Shown in pieces: positions 1 to 7,511 of a DNA stretch of 30,628 bases (position 1 is its first letter; each line of letters begins with the position of its first letter). Position numbers and translations under genes: made by a program. The notes below the pieces were generated by a model. That model ran no database searches. It saw nothing but the letters and a program-made list of their open reading frames with translations, and was not told where the DNA came from. The stretch is from NCBI GenBank assembly GCA_905207905.1, contig CAJLNC010000024.1, forward strand, positions 1 to 30,628, written 5' to 3'. The stretch comes from an uncultured Lachnospiraceae bacterium (lineage in GTDB: Bacteria > Bacillota_A > Clostridia > Lachnospirales > Lachnospiraceae).

Positions 1-237
1 GTATTCCGTCTCCTGTATGGCTTCACTTTTGTTCTCAGATTCGTCTGATATCTTTTTCTGGCCGTCTGAAAACAAATTTACAAAAATAAGATATCCTAAA
101 AACACAATAGAAATGACAGCTGCGCATAAGATTCCTGCCATAAAAACCCGGGTTCGTTTTTCCCTGCGTTTTTTCTCATTTCTCATCCTACGCAGTCTTT
201 CATTGTTGTCTCTATATCTGCTACTTTGATTTCCCAT
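1..237 (-). CDS. Membrane-anchored protein of unknown function, N-terminal part only
   Basis: An open frame starts with ATG at 237 and stays open through 79 codons to the left edge, so only the N-terminus is seen. The ribosome site GAGGAA lies about 5 nt upstream. The first 30 residues are very basic and polar (RLRRMRNEKKRREKR). A single hydrophobic segment follows at about residues 32-56 (MAGILCAAVISIVFLGYLIF), then a Ser/Glu/Lys-rich stretch. This is the plan of a type II membrane protein with a short cytoplasmic head and an extracytoplasmic body. Cell-wall enzymes such as L,D-transpeptidases or polysaccharide deacetylases often start this way, but the catalytic part lies outside the window, so the function is not assigned. 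Confidence 0.72.
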   Translation of the reverse strand, partial: MGNQSSRYRDNNERLRRMRNEKKRREKRTRVFMAGILCAAVISIVFLGYLIFVNLFSDGQKKISDESENKSEAIQETEY

Positions 238-333
238 AACATTCCTCAATTATCAACTTCTATGGCGGTTTGTTTGTAAAGCAGACTCAGTCTATCCAGA
301 TCTCTGCCGATCTGTCAAGTGCGGAATAGAATG

Positions 334-448
334 GGATGCTGCAAAATACCTCCGGTGGTATTCTTCCGGGTAATTTTTCTTGGAAAAATAACCTATTTTC
401 AGAAAAAACACACCGAAGCTCCTCCGGAATTCGTATTTTGCCACACCC
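334..448. repeat. MITE-like 115-bp element with imperfect terminal inverted repeats
   Basis: The left end GGATGCTGCAAAATAC (334-349) matches the reverse complement of 433-448 (GGGTGTGGCAAAATAC) at 13 of 16 positions, and the CTCCGG block next to each end is also mirrored. The left 22 bp recurs at 11033-11054 with two differences. An internal block (394-415) recurs inverted at 9690-9712. There is no coding capacity. It lies between the surface-protein gene and the partial gene at the left edge. A small non-autonomous mobile element or terminator-associated repeat is the best reading. Confidence 0.5.
403..427 (-). terminator. Probable terminator of the surface-protein gene
   Basis: On the minus strand a 6-bp stem CCGGAG/CTTCGG (one G-U pair) with a 3-nt loop is followed after a few bases by six T residues. 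It lies 30 nt past the stop codon at 457 and inside the MITE-like element. The stem is short. Confidence 0.45.
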
Positions 449-456
449 TCGTTTTA

Positions 457-1737
457 TTAGTGCGCAGACCTTCTTCTCTTGAGAAGAACTACTGCAATTA
501 CTGCTACTGCTGCAAGCAGAGAAATCACATATGGCATGATCATAGTATTGTCTCCTGTCTTAACAGCCCCGGTCTCATCTGCCGGTTTTGCAGAATCATT
601 ATTTTTACCATTATCATTGCCTGGAGCCGGTTTTACAATTGCTTCTGTCTCCTTCTCTGTCTGAGTCTCTTCTGTTTCCGGTTCCTCTGTCTGCGGTTCC
701 TCTGTTTCCGGTGCTTCTGTCTGCGGTGCTTCTGTTTCCGGTGCTTCTGTTTCTGGTGCTTCTGTTTCCGGTGCTTCTGTTTCTGGTGCTTCTGTTTCTG
801 GTGCTTCTGTTTCTGGTGCTTCTGTTTCCGGTGCTTCTGTTTCCGGATCCTCTGTTTCCGGTTCCTCAACGTCTGCGAACCGCGCCTTGAAGCTGAACAG
901 ATATCCGTGTATCCCTTCCTCATTCGTTCCCATATCTACTGCAAGATCCTTGGCAAATGTGAACTCTGCACCAGGTGCATATACGGTATTTCCATCAAGG
1001 GTCCAGCCTGCAAACTTCTTGCCAGCTGGCACTTCGCCATGATAATTGGTCATCAGAGATAACGTTCTTCCAAGCTCCACCTCTGTGTAATCGGCAATCC
1101 CCTCAAACTGGATGTAGCCCATCTCCGCTTCCTCAAAATACGGTACGAAGTTAAATACATATACTACCTCACCGTCTATTTCCGGGGTTTCCATATCAGC
1201 GCTTCCTGTAAAGGTGGATCCAGCCGGATAGACTGTGCCATTCAGTTCCCAGCCTGCAAACTTCTTGCCGGCCGGCACTTCGCCATCATAACTTGCTTTC
1301 AGTGTCACAGCCGCACCAAGTTCTGTGATCTCTGCCACAACCCCCTCGTACTGTATCTTCTGAAGTTCAGATATTCCTGGTTCCTCTGAGGAAACATCCT
1401 CTGTTTTTTCTTCCTGCTGTATAGCCTCTGTCGCAGCGGTTTCTGCTTCTGTCTCTGTCAGAGCTTCTGTCTCTGTCAAAGCCTCTGTCTCTGTCAAAGC
1501 CTCTGCCTCTGTCAAAGCTTCTGTCTCTGTCAAAGCTTCTGTCTCCTGCATCAGAGCTTCTGTCTCCGTTAAAGCATCCGCATTGTCTTCTGTCAAAGCT
1601 GACTCAATCACCGTATCCAGTCCGCTTTCCGTTGTTTCCATGCCTTCTGCAGCCATTGCTCCCATTGCACTGTTTAGTACAAAAGAAGCTGCCACACCAA
1701 TGGCAAGGAAGTCCTTAAGTAACTTTTTCATTTTCAT
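457..1737 (-). CDS. Repeat-rich cell-wall-anchored surface protein
   Basis: A 426-residue secreted protein. Residues 1-30 form a signal peptide ending AMGAMAA. Residues about 50-110 are a TETEAL-type Glu/Thr repeat. Two homologous domains follow (about 124-200 and 207-292), each with the core GEVPAGKKFAGW, resembling the small beta-grasp repeats (Listeria-Bacteroides/InlB B-repeat type) of Firmicute adhesins. Residues about 293-365 are a tandem PETEA/PQTEA/PETEE stalk. The C-terminus is a sorting signal: VKTGD at about 392-396, a hydrophobic span at 401-419, then KRRRSAH. This fits sortase anchoring with a non-LPXTG motif common in Lachnospiraceae. The start may be Met1 or Met3, because AAAGAG directly abuts the first ATG while AGAGGA lies 11 nt upstream. 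Binding target unknown. It is probably controlled by the divergent XRE repressor. Confidence 0.85.
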   Translation of the reverse strand: MKMKKLLKDFLAIGVAASFVLNSAMGAMAAEGMETTESGLDTVIESALTEDNADALTETEALMQETEALTETEALTEAEALTETEALTETEALTETEAETAATEAIQQEEKTEDVSSEEPGISELQKIQYEGVVAEITELGAAVTLKASYDGEVPAGKKFAGWELNGTVYPAGSTFTGSADMETPEIDGEVVYVFNFVPYFEEAEMGYIQFEGIADYTEVELGRTLSLMTNYHGEVPAGKKFAGWTLDGNTVYAPGAEFTFAKDLAVDMGTNEEGIHGYLFSFKARFADVEEPETEDPETEAPETEAPETEAPETEAPETEAPETEAPETEAPETEAPQTEAPETEEPQTEEPETEETQTEKETEAIVKPAPGNDNGKNNDSAKPADETGAVKTGDNTMIMPYVISLLAAVAVIAVVLLKRRRSAH

Positions 1738-1882
1738 CTCTTTACAAATCCTCTCTGCCTTTCTGTTACATTTTTATACATTCTTTTCTGCCCTTGCCCT
1801 AAACCGTTCTGCCTTACAAACTCCCCCCCTAACCTTAATACTATCTCTGAGCAGCGTACTTCCCCCACTCATCGACATCTTA

Positions 1883-1911
1883 ACTATATATCTTATTTTC
1901 TAAGATGTCAA
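1883..1911 (-). promoter_or_regulatory. Promoter of the surface-protein gene with operator in its spacer
   Basis: On the minus strand TTGACA (1911-1906) and TATAGT (1888-1883) are separated by exactly 17 bp. The spacer is almost wholly the palindrome TCTTAGAAAATAAGA (1905-1891). A repressor on this site would block RNA polymerase directly. The predicted leader is about 140 nt. Confidence 0.7.
1891..1905. promoter_or_regulatory. Operator 1, TCTTA-N5-TAAGA palindrome
   Basis: Plus-strand TCTTATTTTCTAAGA. It has the same half-sites as operators at 1921 and 1985, and lies between the -35 and -10 of the surface-protein promoter. The XRE protein encoded at 2083 is the likely ligand (inference). 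Confidence 0.6.
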
Positions 1912-1920
1912 CAAATTATA

Positions 1921-1935
1921 TCTTATTTTATAAGA
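1921..1935. promoter_or_regulatory. Operator 2, TCTTA-N5-TAAGA palindrome with a second promoter-like unit
   Basis: Plus-strand TCTTATTTTATAAGA, exactly 30 bp from operator 1. On the minus strand it is flanked by TTTGAT and TATAAT (16-bp spacing), so the promoter-operator unit looks duplicated in tandem. Confidence 0.6.
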
Positions 1936-1984
1936 CATCAAATCAAAATGTTTTTATCAAGGCACATCATAAACTCCGCATATT

Positions 1985-1999
1985 TCTTAATTAATAAGA
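1985..1999. promoter_or_regulatory. Operator 3, TCTTA-N5-TAAGA palindrome near the regulator promoter
   Basis: Plus-strand TCTTAATTAATAAGA, 64 bp from operator 2 and 12 bp upstream of the putative -35 of the XRE gene. The position fits autoregulation. Confidence 0.55.
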
Positions 2000-2011
2000 C
2001 AATAATCATTT

Positions 2012-2042
2012 TTGTCATTAAATTTAAGACTTTAGATATAAT
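2012..2042 (+). promoter_or_regulatory. Promoter of the XRE regulator
   Basis: A perfect TATAAT at 2037-2042. The best -35 is TTGTCA at 2012-2017, with a long 19-bp spacer, so the -35 is uncertain. Confidence 0.5.
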
Positions 2043-2082
2043 TAAAAGATTTCATGTTATTATTAACTTTTGGAGGTGTTAT

Positions 2083-2433
2083 ATGACAAATTTTGGGAAA
2101 AATCTGAAACAGGCCCGCGAAAACAAGGAACTGACTCAAGAAGCTGTCATGAGGCTGACCGGTATTAATCGCAAATCTCTTTCCGGTTACGAAAATAATG
2201 TTGCGCAGCCCGATCTTATGACTTTTGCCACACTCGCTAAACTATATAATGTCTCCGCTGACCTGCTTCTCGGTATCGCTTCCGAACTTTCCGAGCAACT
2301 TCCCTCCCCAGCCGAACGTCAAGTCTTAAAAAAAATCAAAAAACTTGACCGCGAACATCTTGCCGAATTAAACGCACTGCTGGATATTATGCTGCATTAT
2401 TCTTCCCCCGCACAAAATAAAGAACGTAAATAG
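2083..2433 (+). CDS. XRE-family helix-turn-helix transcriptional regulator
   Basis: A 116-residue protein. The start ATG at 2083 is chosen because GGAGG lies at 2072-2076, 6 nt upstream; the longer frame upstream has no ribosome site and covers the promoter. Residues about 3-60 are a Cro/C1-type HTH: FGKNLKQARENKELTQEAV, then RKSLSGYENNVAQPDL and LAKLYNVSADLLLGI. The C-terminal half is a short Leu-rich helical region (residues about 75-110) suited to dimerisation. There is no peptidase or sensor domain. It is divergent from the surface-protein gene, and three identical-type palindromes lie between them, so it is probably a repressor of both genes. The inducing signal is not visible. Confidence 0.88.
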   Translation: MTNFGKNLKQARENKELTQEAVMRLTGINRKSLSGYENNVAQPDLMTFATLAKLYNVSADLLLGIASELSEQLPSPAERQVLKKIKKLDREHLAELNALLDIMLHYSSPAQNKERK

Positions 2434-2469
2434 GGCGCCGTACAGTCTTTTCTGACTATACAGCGCCCT
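2432..2469 (+). terminator. Hairpin at the end of the XRE gene
   Basis: A 16-bp stem, AGGGCGCCGTACAGTC with GACTATACAGCGCCCT, with two imperfect pairs and a 6-nt loop. It begins within the stop codon. No strong T-run follows (GACTTTAT), so termination may be weak or the hairpin may mainly protect the 3' end. From here to 2603 I see nothing else. Confidence 0.55.
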
Positions 2470-2603
2470 GACTTTATGGATATCCCTTTTTCTTTTACAC
2501 CTACCGTTTGCAGTTTTTAATGCGAAAACTCACAATCCTTCTTTGATTTTAACAAACCCTTCTCATTCGCTTCGTTTCCAATGCTCTGGCCGGTTCAAAC
2601 CGC

Positions 2604-2638
2604 AAAAGGGCTGTGGGAACCATTCGCCCCCACAGCCT
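2604..2638 (-). terminator. Terminator of the glgC-glgD-spoVG set
   Basis: On the minus strand a 10-bp GC-rich stem (AGGCTGTGGG with CCCACAGCCC) and an 11-nt loop run into TTTTG. It lies about 40 nt after the spoVG stop codon. Confidence 0.8.
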
Positions 2639-2679
2639 ATTGTATCTCTTACTCTTCCTTCTTTTTACAGCTCTTATTC

Positions 2680-2973
2680 TTAGAGATCCGCACTGTCAGC
2701 GTACTCCGCTGCTCCTGCCTCTATTGCTCTTTGATACTCCTGCAGTATCACTTCCTGCATCCGTTCTCTTGTCACGGAGTTGATCGGATGCGCAATATCA
2801 CGATACTCTCCACTGGCAGTCTTTCTGCTGGGCATAGCAATAAACAGCCCCTTTTCTCCGTCGATCACTTTAATATCGTGAACTACGAACTCCTCATCAA
2901 AGGTTACAGAAACCACTGCTTTCATCTTACCTTCCTTGGTTACTTTTCTTACCCTCACATCTGTAATTGTCAT
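2680..2973 (-). CDS. spoVG: SpoVG family regulator
   Basis: A 97-residue protein starting [11 protein letters not shown], which matches the conserved N-terminus of SpoVG. The ATG at 2973 is preceded by AAGGTGA; the longer frame upstream has no ribosome site and does not fit the family. It contains the conserved [28 protein letters not shown] core (residues about 23-50), and DIAHPIN at about 59-65. SpoVG is a small nucleic-acid-binding protein that affects septation during sporulation, and virulence and metabolic genes in other Firmicutes. The gene follows glgD by 81 nt in the same direction and ends in its own terminator. Co-transcription with glycogen genes is likely but not proved. Confidence 0.93.
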   Translation of the reverse strand: MTITDVRVRKVTKEGKMKAVVSVTFDEEFVVHDIKVIDGEKGLFIAMPSRKTASGEYRDIAHPINSVTRERMQEVILQEYQRAIEAGAAEYADSADL

Positions 2974-3054
2974 AAGATCACCTTTCCCAGAATAGTTACT
3001 GTTCACTCCGTTCTCAGCAACCCCGGATTCCCTTTCTCTTGTAATTTCCTCCCG

Positions 3055-4173
3055 CTAGATCACGTACCGCTCATCGGTCTCCGTTACCAGCTTGATCCCG
3101 TCTCCTCCGGTGTAATACGTATTGGCGCGTATGGTATCACGGCTCTCCACGATGCAATTTTCCAGATGCACATTGTCTCCCAGGTATACATCATTCAGCA
3201 CAATGGAATTTTTGATCACACAGTTTTCTCCTACAAATACTTTCTTAAAGATCACAGAATTCTCCACATAACCATTGATAATGGTCCCTGCGGACACAAG
3301 ACTGTTTTTCACCTGACAACCAGGATTGTACTTGGCCGGCGGAAGATCATCCACCTTGGAATGTACATCCGGATACTGACGGAAGAAGTAATTGCGCACC
3401 TCCGGCTTTAAAAAATCCATATTCGTCTTATAATAGGACTCCACAGACGCAATATTGCTCCAATAGCTGTCCATCTTATAGCCATACATCCGCTTCACAT
3501 CCTTGTACCGGATCAGTACATCCTTTACAAAATCAAATCTTCCCTCTGCCACAGATTTCTCAATCAGTTCGATCAACTGGCGTCTGCGTATCACATAGAT
3601 ACCGCAGGAAATGGTATGGGAAGTGGAGGCCATGGGCTTTTCATCAAACTGCTCGATTCTGCAGTCCTCATTCATCTTTAACAGCCCAAACCTGGTCACA
3701 TCCTCCGTCTTTGGAATATCCTTGCAGACCACAGTCACATCTGCCTTCTTGGCGATATGATATTCCAACACCTTGTTAAAGTCCAGCTTATAGATCCCGT
3801 CTCCGGAAGCGATCACAACATAAGGTTCATGGCAGTTTTTCAGGAAATCCAGATTCTGGTGAATGGCATCTGCGGTTCCCCGGTACCAGAAACTGTTGTC
3901 CGCAGTCACCATGGGCGGGAAAACGAATAGGCCTCCCTGCTTTCTGCCAAAATCCCACCATTTGGAGGAGCTTAAATGCTCGTTTAAGGATCTGGAATTA
4001 TATTGAGTAAAAATCGCCACCTTCTGAATGTGGGAATTAGACATACTGCTTAAAGCGAAATCAATGCTGCGGAAGCTGCCTGCAATGGGCATGGCCGCAA
4101 TGGCCCGCTTGTTGGACAGCTCCTTCATGCGGTAGCTGTTGCCTCCTGCTAAAATCAATCCTACTGCTCTCAT
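3055..4173 (-). CDS. glgD: Glucose-1-phosphate adenylyltransferase, GlgD subunit
   Basis: A 372-residue ADP-glucose pyrophosphorylase paralogue with the GlgD layout: an N-terminal nucleotidyltransferase fold and a C-terminal left-handed beta-helix of hexapeptide type (residues about 280-350: [24 protein letters not shown]). The nucleotide loop is degenerate (GGNSYRM, against GGQGSRL in GlgC), and the metal-binding motif reads GDGIYKLDF instead of GDHIYKMDY. This supports the known role of GlgD as a poorly active partner of GlgC. The ATG overlaps the glgC stop by 4 nt (ATGA), so the two subunits are translationally coupled. Confidence 0.95.
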   Translation of the reverse strand: MRAVGLILAGGNSYRMKELSNKRAIAAMPIAGSFRSIDFALSSMSNSHIQKVAIFTQYNSRSLNEHLSSSKWWDFGRKQGGLFVFPPMVTADNSFWYRGTADAIHQNLDFLKNCHEPYVVIASGDGIYKLDFNKVLEYHIAKKADVTVVCKDIPKTEDVTRFGLLKMNEDCRIEQFDEKPMASTSHTISCGIYVIRRRQLIELIEKSVAEGRFDFVKDVLIRYKDVKRMYGYKMDSYWSNIASVESYYKTNMDFLKPEVRNYFFRQYPDVHSKVDDLPPAKYNPGCQVKNSLVSAGTIINGYVENSVIFKKVFVGENCVIKNSIVLNDVYLGDNVHLENCIVESRDTIRANTYYTGGDGIKLVTETDERYVI

Positions 4174-5444
4174 GACACAACACCTGCCTTATCTAAAGTT
4201 TCACCGCTTTCCAGAACTCCTCCCGGATAGTCCTCAGGCAGGGTTCTGCCTGTTATGGCTGTATTCTTGCCAATCTTTACATCAGCAGGAATCTGGGTAT
4301 CCTCCCCCACCACTGCCAGTCCAAAGGAATATACCTTTGGCTTTACTTTATTGGGAATATCCTCCCCCACTCCAAGCACGGTCCGGTCGCCGATGGTACA
4401 GTTCTCCGCCACAATGGCCCGGTCTAACACAGCACCCTCCCCGACCACGGTTCCCTGCATGATAATAGAATCCCGAATCACGGCTCCCTTGCCGATCACT
4501 ACTCCAGAGCCGATAATGGAATTGCGCACCTCTCCGTATACCTCTGTGCCGTCTCCGATCAGGCTCCTGTAAATGCAGGCATCTTCTGCTATGTACTGGG
4601 GAGGAATAATCTCATTTCTGGTATAAATCTTCCAGAATTCTTCGTAAAGGTTAAACTCAGGAATAATATCGATCAGCTCCATATTGGCCTCCCAATAGGA
4701 ACCCAGGGTGCCCACATCCTTCCAGTAACCATTGTACTCATAGGCCACCAGCGTCTGTCCCTGATCAAAGCAATAGGGGATCACATGCTTTCCAAAATCG
4801 CAGCCTTCCTGTTCTGACAGGGTAATCAGCGCCTCCTTCAAAGTTTTCCAGTTAAAAATATAAATACCCATGGAAGCCAGATTGCTCTTGGGATGCTCCG
4901 GTTTCTCCTGAAACTCCGTAATGCGCCCCCGCTCATCCGTCACTACAATACCGAAGCGGCTGGCTTCTTCCTCCGGAACCGGCATCACCGCAATGCTTAC
5001 ATCTGCATTGTGAGACTTGTGGTATCCCAGCATCACTTCGTAATCCATCTTATAGATGTGGTCACCAGACAGTATCAACACATACTCTGGATTGTAGGTC
5101 TCCATGTAGGCCAAATTCTGATAAATCGCATTGGCCGTTCCGGTATACCATTCCGTCTTGCCCACTTTTTCATAGGGCGGAAGCACTGTTACGCCTCCCA
5201 CGTTCCGATCCAGATCCCAGGGAATGCCGATACCGATATGAGTATTCAGCCGCAGGGGCTGATACTGGGTCAGCACACCCACTGTATCAATGCCGGAATT
5301 AATACAGTTGCTCAAGGGAAAATCAATGATCCGATATTTCCCGCCGAAAGCGACCGCAGGCTTAGCAACTTTCGATGTCAGAACCCCAAGACGGCTGCCC
5401 TGTCCCCCTGCCAGCAGCATCGCGATCATTTCTTTTTTAATCAC
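4170..5444 (-). CDS. glgC: Glucose-1-phosphate adenylyltransferase, catalytic GlgC subunit
   Basis: A 424-residue enzyme making ADP-glucose from ATP and glucose-1-phosphate for glycogen synthesis. The N-terminal signature is [14 protein letters not shown] (residues about 10-23); GDHIYKMDY carries the catalytic metal site, with EKP and the substrate motif YWKDVGT downstream. The C-terminal third is a hexapeptide beta-helix. The start is a GTG at 5444 with GAGGTG 5 nt upstream; an overlapping ATG one base earlier runs at once into TGA, so it cannot be used. Met6 is a possible but less supported alternative. Overlaps glgD by 4 nt. Confidence 0.95.
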   Translation of the reverse strand: MIKKEMIAMLLAGGQGSRLGVLTSKVAKPAVAFGGKYRIIDFPLSNCINSGIDTVGVLTQYQPLRLNTHIGIGIPWDLDRNVGGVTVLPPYEKVGKTEWYTGTANAIYQNLAYMETYNPEYVLILSGDHIYKMDYEVMLGYHKSHNADVSIAVMPVPEEEASRFGIVVTDERGRITEFQEKPEHPKSNLASMGIYIFNWKTLKEALITLSEQEGCDFGKHVIPYCFDQGQTLVAYEYNGYWKDVGTLGSYWEANMELIDIIPEFNLYEEFWKIYTRNEIIPPQYIAEDACIYRSLIGDGTEVYGEVRNSIIGSGVVIGKGAVIRDSIIMQGTVVGEGAVLDRAIVAENCTIGDRTVLGVGEDIPNKVKPKVYSFGLAVVGEDTQIPADVKIGKNTAITGRTLPEDYPGGVLESGETLDKAGVVS

Positions 5445-5475
5445 ATTATCACCTCTTGTACTTAATTGTGCAGTT

Positions 5476-5504
5476 ATTATAGCATGGTTTTGTTATTTTG
5501 TGAA
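5476..5504 (-). promoter_or_regulatory. Promoter of glgC-glgD
   Basis: Minus-strand TTCACA (5504-5499), a 17-bp spacer and a perfect TATAAT (5481-5476), about 32 nt upstream of the GTG start. The 5445-5749 gap is otherwise very AT-rich. On its plus side I see only weak promoter candidates for murC (for example TATACT near 5685) and no other feature. Confidence 0.75.
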
Positions 5505-5749
5505 CATATTTTACAATTTTTTTCAAAATATCATCTATTTTTAGAGCAAACTAATCATTTAATATAATTTTAATATCTAGATTTTTTGATATATTTTTAC
5601 ATTTTTCTGCATTATTCGACATATTTTTTATGTATTTTATCTAATTCTATCCCTTTCCTCTTTTCTTTTCTCTGTACGAAGTGTATACTAAAAAGGAATT
5701 GCAGATGAAAGCATTACATCCTATACAGAAAATCATAAAGGAGATCTCT

Positions 5750-7147
5750 ATGTATCAGATCAATTTTAAACAGCCGGTTTCGATTCATTTTATCGGCATC
5801 GGCGGCATCAGCATGAGCGGTCTGGCAGCTGTTCTTTTAAAAGAAGGTTTTCAAGTATCCGGCTCTGATGCCAAAGAATCCTCCCTCACCCGATGGCTGG
5901 AAGAAAAAGGCGCCCGCATTGTTTACGGTCAGAGAGCTGAAAATATTTCCCAGGATCTGGATGTAGTAGTGTATACCGCTGCCATCCACCCGGATAATCC
6001 GGAATTTGCCGCCGCCAAGAATCTTAGTCTTCCCATGCTTACCAGAGCGGAGCTTCTGGGACAAATCATGAAAAATTACGAGATGCCCATTGCAGTCTCC
6101 GGAACCCACGGAAAAACTACCACCACCTCCATGCTCTCCCATGTGCTGCTGGCGGCAGATCTGGATCCTACCATCTCCGTTGGAGGGATTTTAAAGGCTA
6201 TCAACGGTAATATCCGGGTAGGAAATTCCCAGAACTTTATCACTGAGGCCTGCGAATACACCAACAGTTTTTTAAGCTTTTACCCCAAAATGAGTCTGAT
6301 CTTAAATATTGATGCGGATCATCTGGACTTTTTCAAGGATCTGAATGATATCCGCCATTCTTTCCATCTTTTTGCCCAAAGGCTTCCCCAGGACGGCGCT
6401 CTGATCATCAACAGCTGCATTCCCAACCTGGCTGAAATCACAGAGGGATTATCCTGCCGGGTGATCACCTACGGCACTCCGGAAAGCGATTATTATGCTG
6501 CAGATGTTACATACAATGAGATGGGGTTCGGCAGCTTTACTCTCTTAAAGCATGGAAAGGAAATGGGCCGCTTCCACCTGATGGTGCCAGGGGACCACAA
6601 CGTTTCCAACGCCACTGCCACCCTGGCAGCCGGAGATTTGCTGGGAATCTCCGCAGAGGATATGGCTAAGGGGCTTGCCTCCTTCACAGGAGCCAACCGG
6701 CGCTTTGAGCACAAAGGCTCCGTAAAGGGCATTACGGTGATTGATGACTATGCCCATCATCCCACAGAGATCGAAGCCACTCTGCGGGCTGCCAAAAATT
6801 ATCCCCACAAAACCTTATGGTGTGTGTTCCAGCCTCACACTTATACCAGAACCAAGGCGCTTTTGGATGATTTTGCCAGAGTGCTCTGCCTGGCAGACAG
6901 AGTAATCCTGGCAGATATCTATGCTGCCAGAGAAAAAAATACCGTAGGCATTTCCTCCCAGGATCTTCTGAAAAAGATTTTGGAAAAGGGAGGAAACGCC
7001 ATCTATCTGCCGGATTTTGGTCAGATTGAGGACTATCTTCTGGAGCACTGCGTCAAAGATGACCTGGTGATCACTATGGGAGCCGGAGATGTAGTGACCA
7101 TTGGGGAAAACCTGCTAAAAAAAGGCAAAATCTCTGCAGCAAACTGA
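5750..7147 (+). CDS. murC: UDP-N-acetylmuramate--L-alanine ligase
   Basis: A 465-residue Mur ligase that adds L-alanine to UDP-MurNAc in cytoplasmic peptidoglycan precursor synthesis. The ATG at 5750 is chosen because AAAGGAGAT precedes it; the frame upstream is a non-homologous extension. Motifs in order: FIGIGGISMSGLA (UDP-binding Rossmann domain, residues about 14-26), GTHGKTTTTSML (ATP P-loop, about 117-128), NIDADHLDFF, the central-domain motif GDHNVSNATA, then DDYAHHPTEI and FQPHTYTRTKAL in the C-terminal domain. The length is normal. It is transcribed towards dnaD, but a 360-nt gap with its own promoter separates them. No convincing terminator follows. Confidence 0.96.
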   Translation: MYQINFKQPVSIHFIGIGGISMSGLAAVLLKEGFQVSGSDAKESSLTRWLEEKGARIVYGQRAENISQDLDVVVYTAAIHPDNPEFAAAKNLSLPMLTRAELLGQIMKNYEMPIAVSGTHGKTTTTSMLSHVLLAADLDPTISVGGILKAINGNIRVGNSQNFITEACEYTNSFLSFYPKMSLILNIDADHLDFFKDLNDIRHSFHLFAQRLPQDGALIINSCIPNLAEITEGLSCRVITYGTPESDYYAADVTYNEMGFGSFTLLKHGKEMGRFHLMVPGDHNVSNATATLAAGDLLGISAEDMAKGLASFTGANRRFEHKGSVKGITVIDDYAHHPTEIEATLRAAKNYPHKTLWCVFQPHTYTRTKALLDDFARVLCLADRVILADIYAAREKNTVGISSQDLLKKILEKGGNAIYLPDFGQIEDYLLEHCVKDDLVITMGAGDVVTIGENLLKKGKISAAN

Positions 7148-7209
7148 CGCAACTGCAAATTTACTGCGCAGCAAAAAAGATTTCCCATGAAACAAGCAAA
7201 GCGTTTTTT

Positions 7210-7418
7210 TGTGGAAAACAATCCGAAAAAACACGGCCGGCCAGAAACTCCCTCCCTTTCCACAGATTCAAAACCCGTTTTCCCCAGAGGGAAGCACACA
7301 TTATCCACAGAAAAAGCCCTTTTGTTTCCGGGTTTCCACAGTATTATCCACAAAATCCACATGTTATGCACATTTTTTTCGCAGCGCATGTGGATTTTGT
7401 GTGGAAAAGATGTTCACA
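7210..7418. other. DnaA-box cluster upstream of dnaD
   Basis: Perfect TTATCCACA at 7301-7309 and 7344-7352, and TTATGCACA (fits TTATNCACA) at 7364-7372. One-mismatch boxes TTTTCCACA lie on the minus strand at 7210-7218 and 7400-7408. Two-mismatch boxes lie at 7256-7264, 7332-7340, 7353-7361 and 7389-7397 (minus), with a weaker one at 7410-7418. The cluster fills most of the murC-dnaD gap and ends about 40 bp before the dnaD -10. It may be a DnaA-responsive promoter, a DnaA-titration site, or less likely an origin. Confidence 0.75.
7349..7401. repeat. 15-bp perfect inverted repeat inside the DnaA-box cluster
   Basis: CACAAAATCCACATG (7349-7363) is exactly mirrored at 7387-7401. The 23-bp centre holds the TTATGCACA box and a T7 run. 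Each arm carries DnaA-box-like sequences, so the site is symmetrical for DnaA binding and could also extrude as a cruciform or form an RNA stem. Confidence 0.7.
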
Positions 7419-7456
7419 TTCTTCCTCAATCCCAGGTTCATTTTTCACCTGGCCTG

Positions 7457-7465
7457 TGATATACT
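7457..7465 (+). promoter_or_regulatory. Extended -10 promoter of dnaD-dnaC
   Basis: TGATATACT is an extended -10 (TGn plus TATACT). A weak -35 TTCATT lies 17 bp upstream. It is 46 nt before the dnaD start codon, placing the DnaA boxes in the upstream control region. Confidence 0.55.
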
Positions 7466-7511
7466 CTAGGGGTATTACAGACGCCATAGTTTCTCGGGGA
7501 GGCGCATTTAT

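Noticed and set aside
720..850. Short regular repeats that could suggest a CRISPR array
   Set aside because: The period is 15 bp, there are no spacers, and the repeats encode PETEA in frame.
319..1062. A plus-strand open frame coding for a Cys/Phe-rich repeat protein (CFCFRCFCFW type)
   Set aside because: It is the antisense of the PETEA repeat tract in the surface-protein gene. No ribosome site; odd composition follows from the repeat.
2581..3411. A 276-codon plus-strand frame opposite spoVG and glgD
   Set aside because: Covers the terminator and two conserved genes on the other strand; no support for translation.
4893..5465. A 190-codon plus-strand frame opposite glgC
   Set aside because: Antisense shadow of a strongly conserved gene, without a ribosome site.
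7187..7469. Short plus-strand frames across the DnaA-box region
   Set aside because: No ribosome sites, and composition is set by the repeated TCCACA boxes.
7148..7511. Chromosomal origin of replication as the primary reading of the DnaA-box cluster
   Set aside because: No dnaA/dnaN next to it, no clear AT-rich unwinding element, and gene orientation to the right is mainly head-on to forks. Kept as an alternative only.
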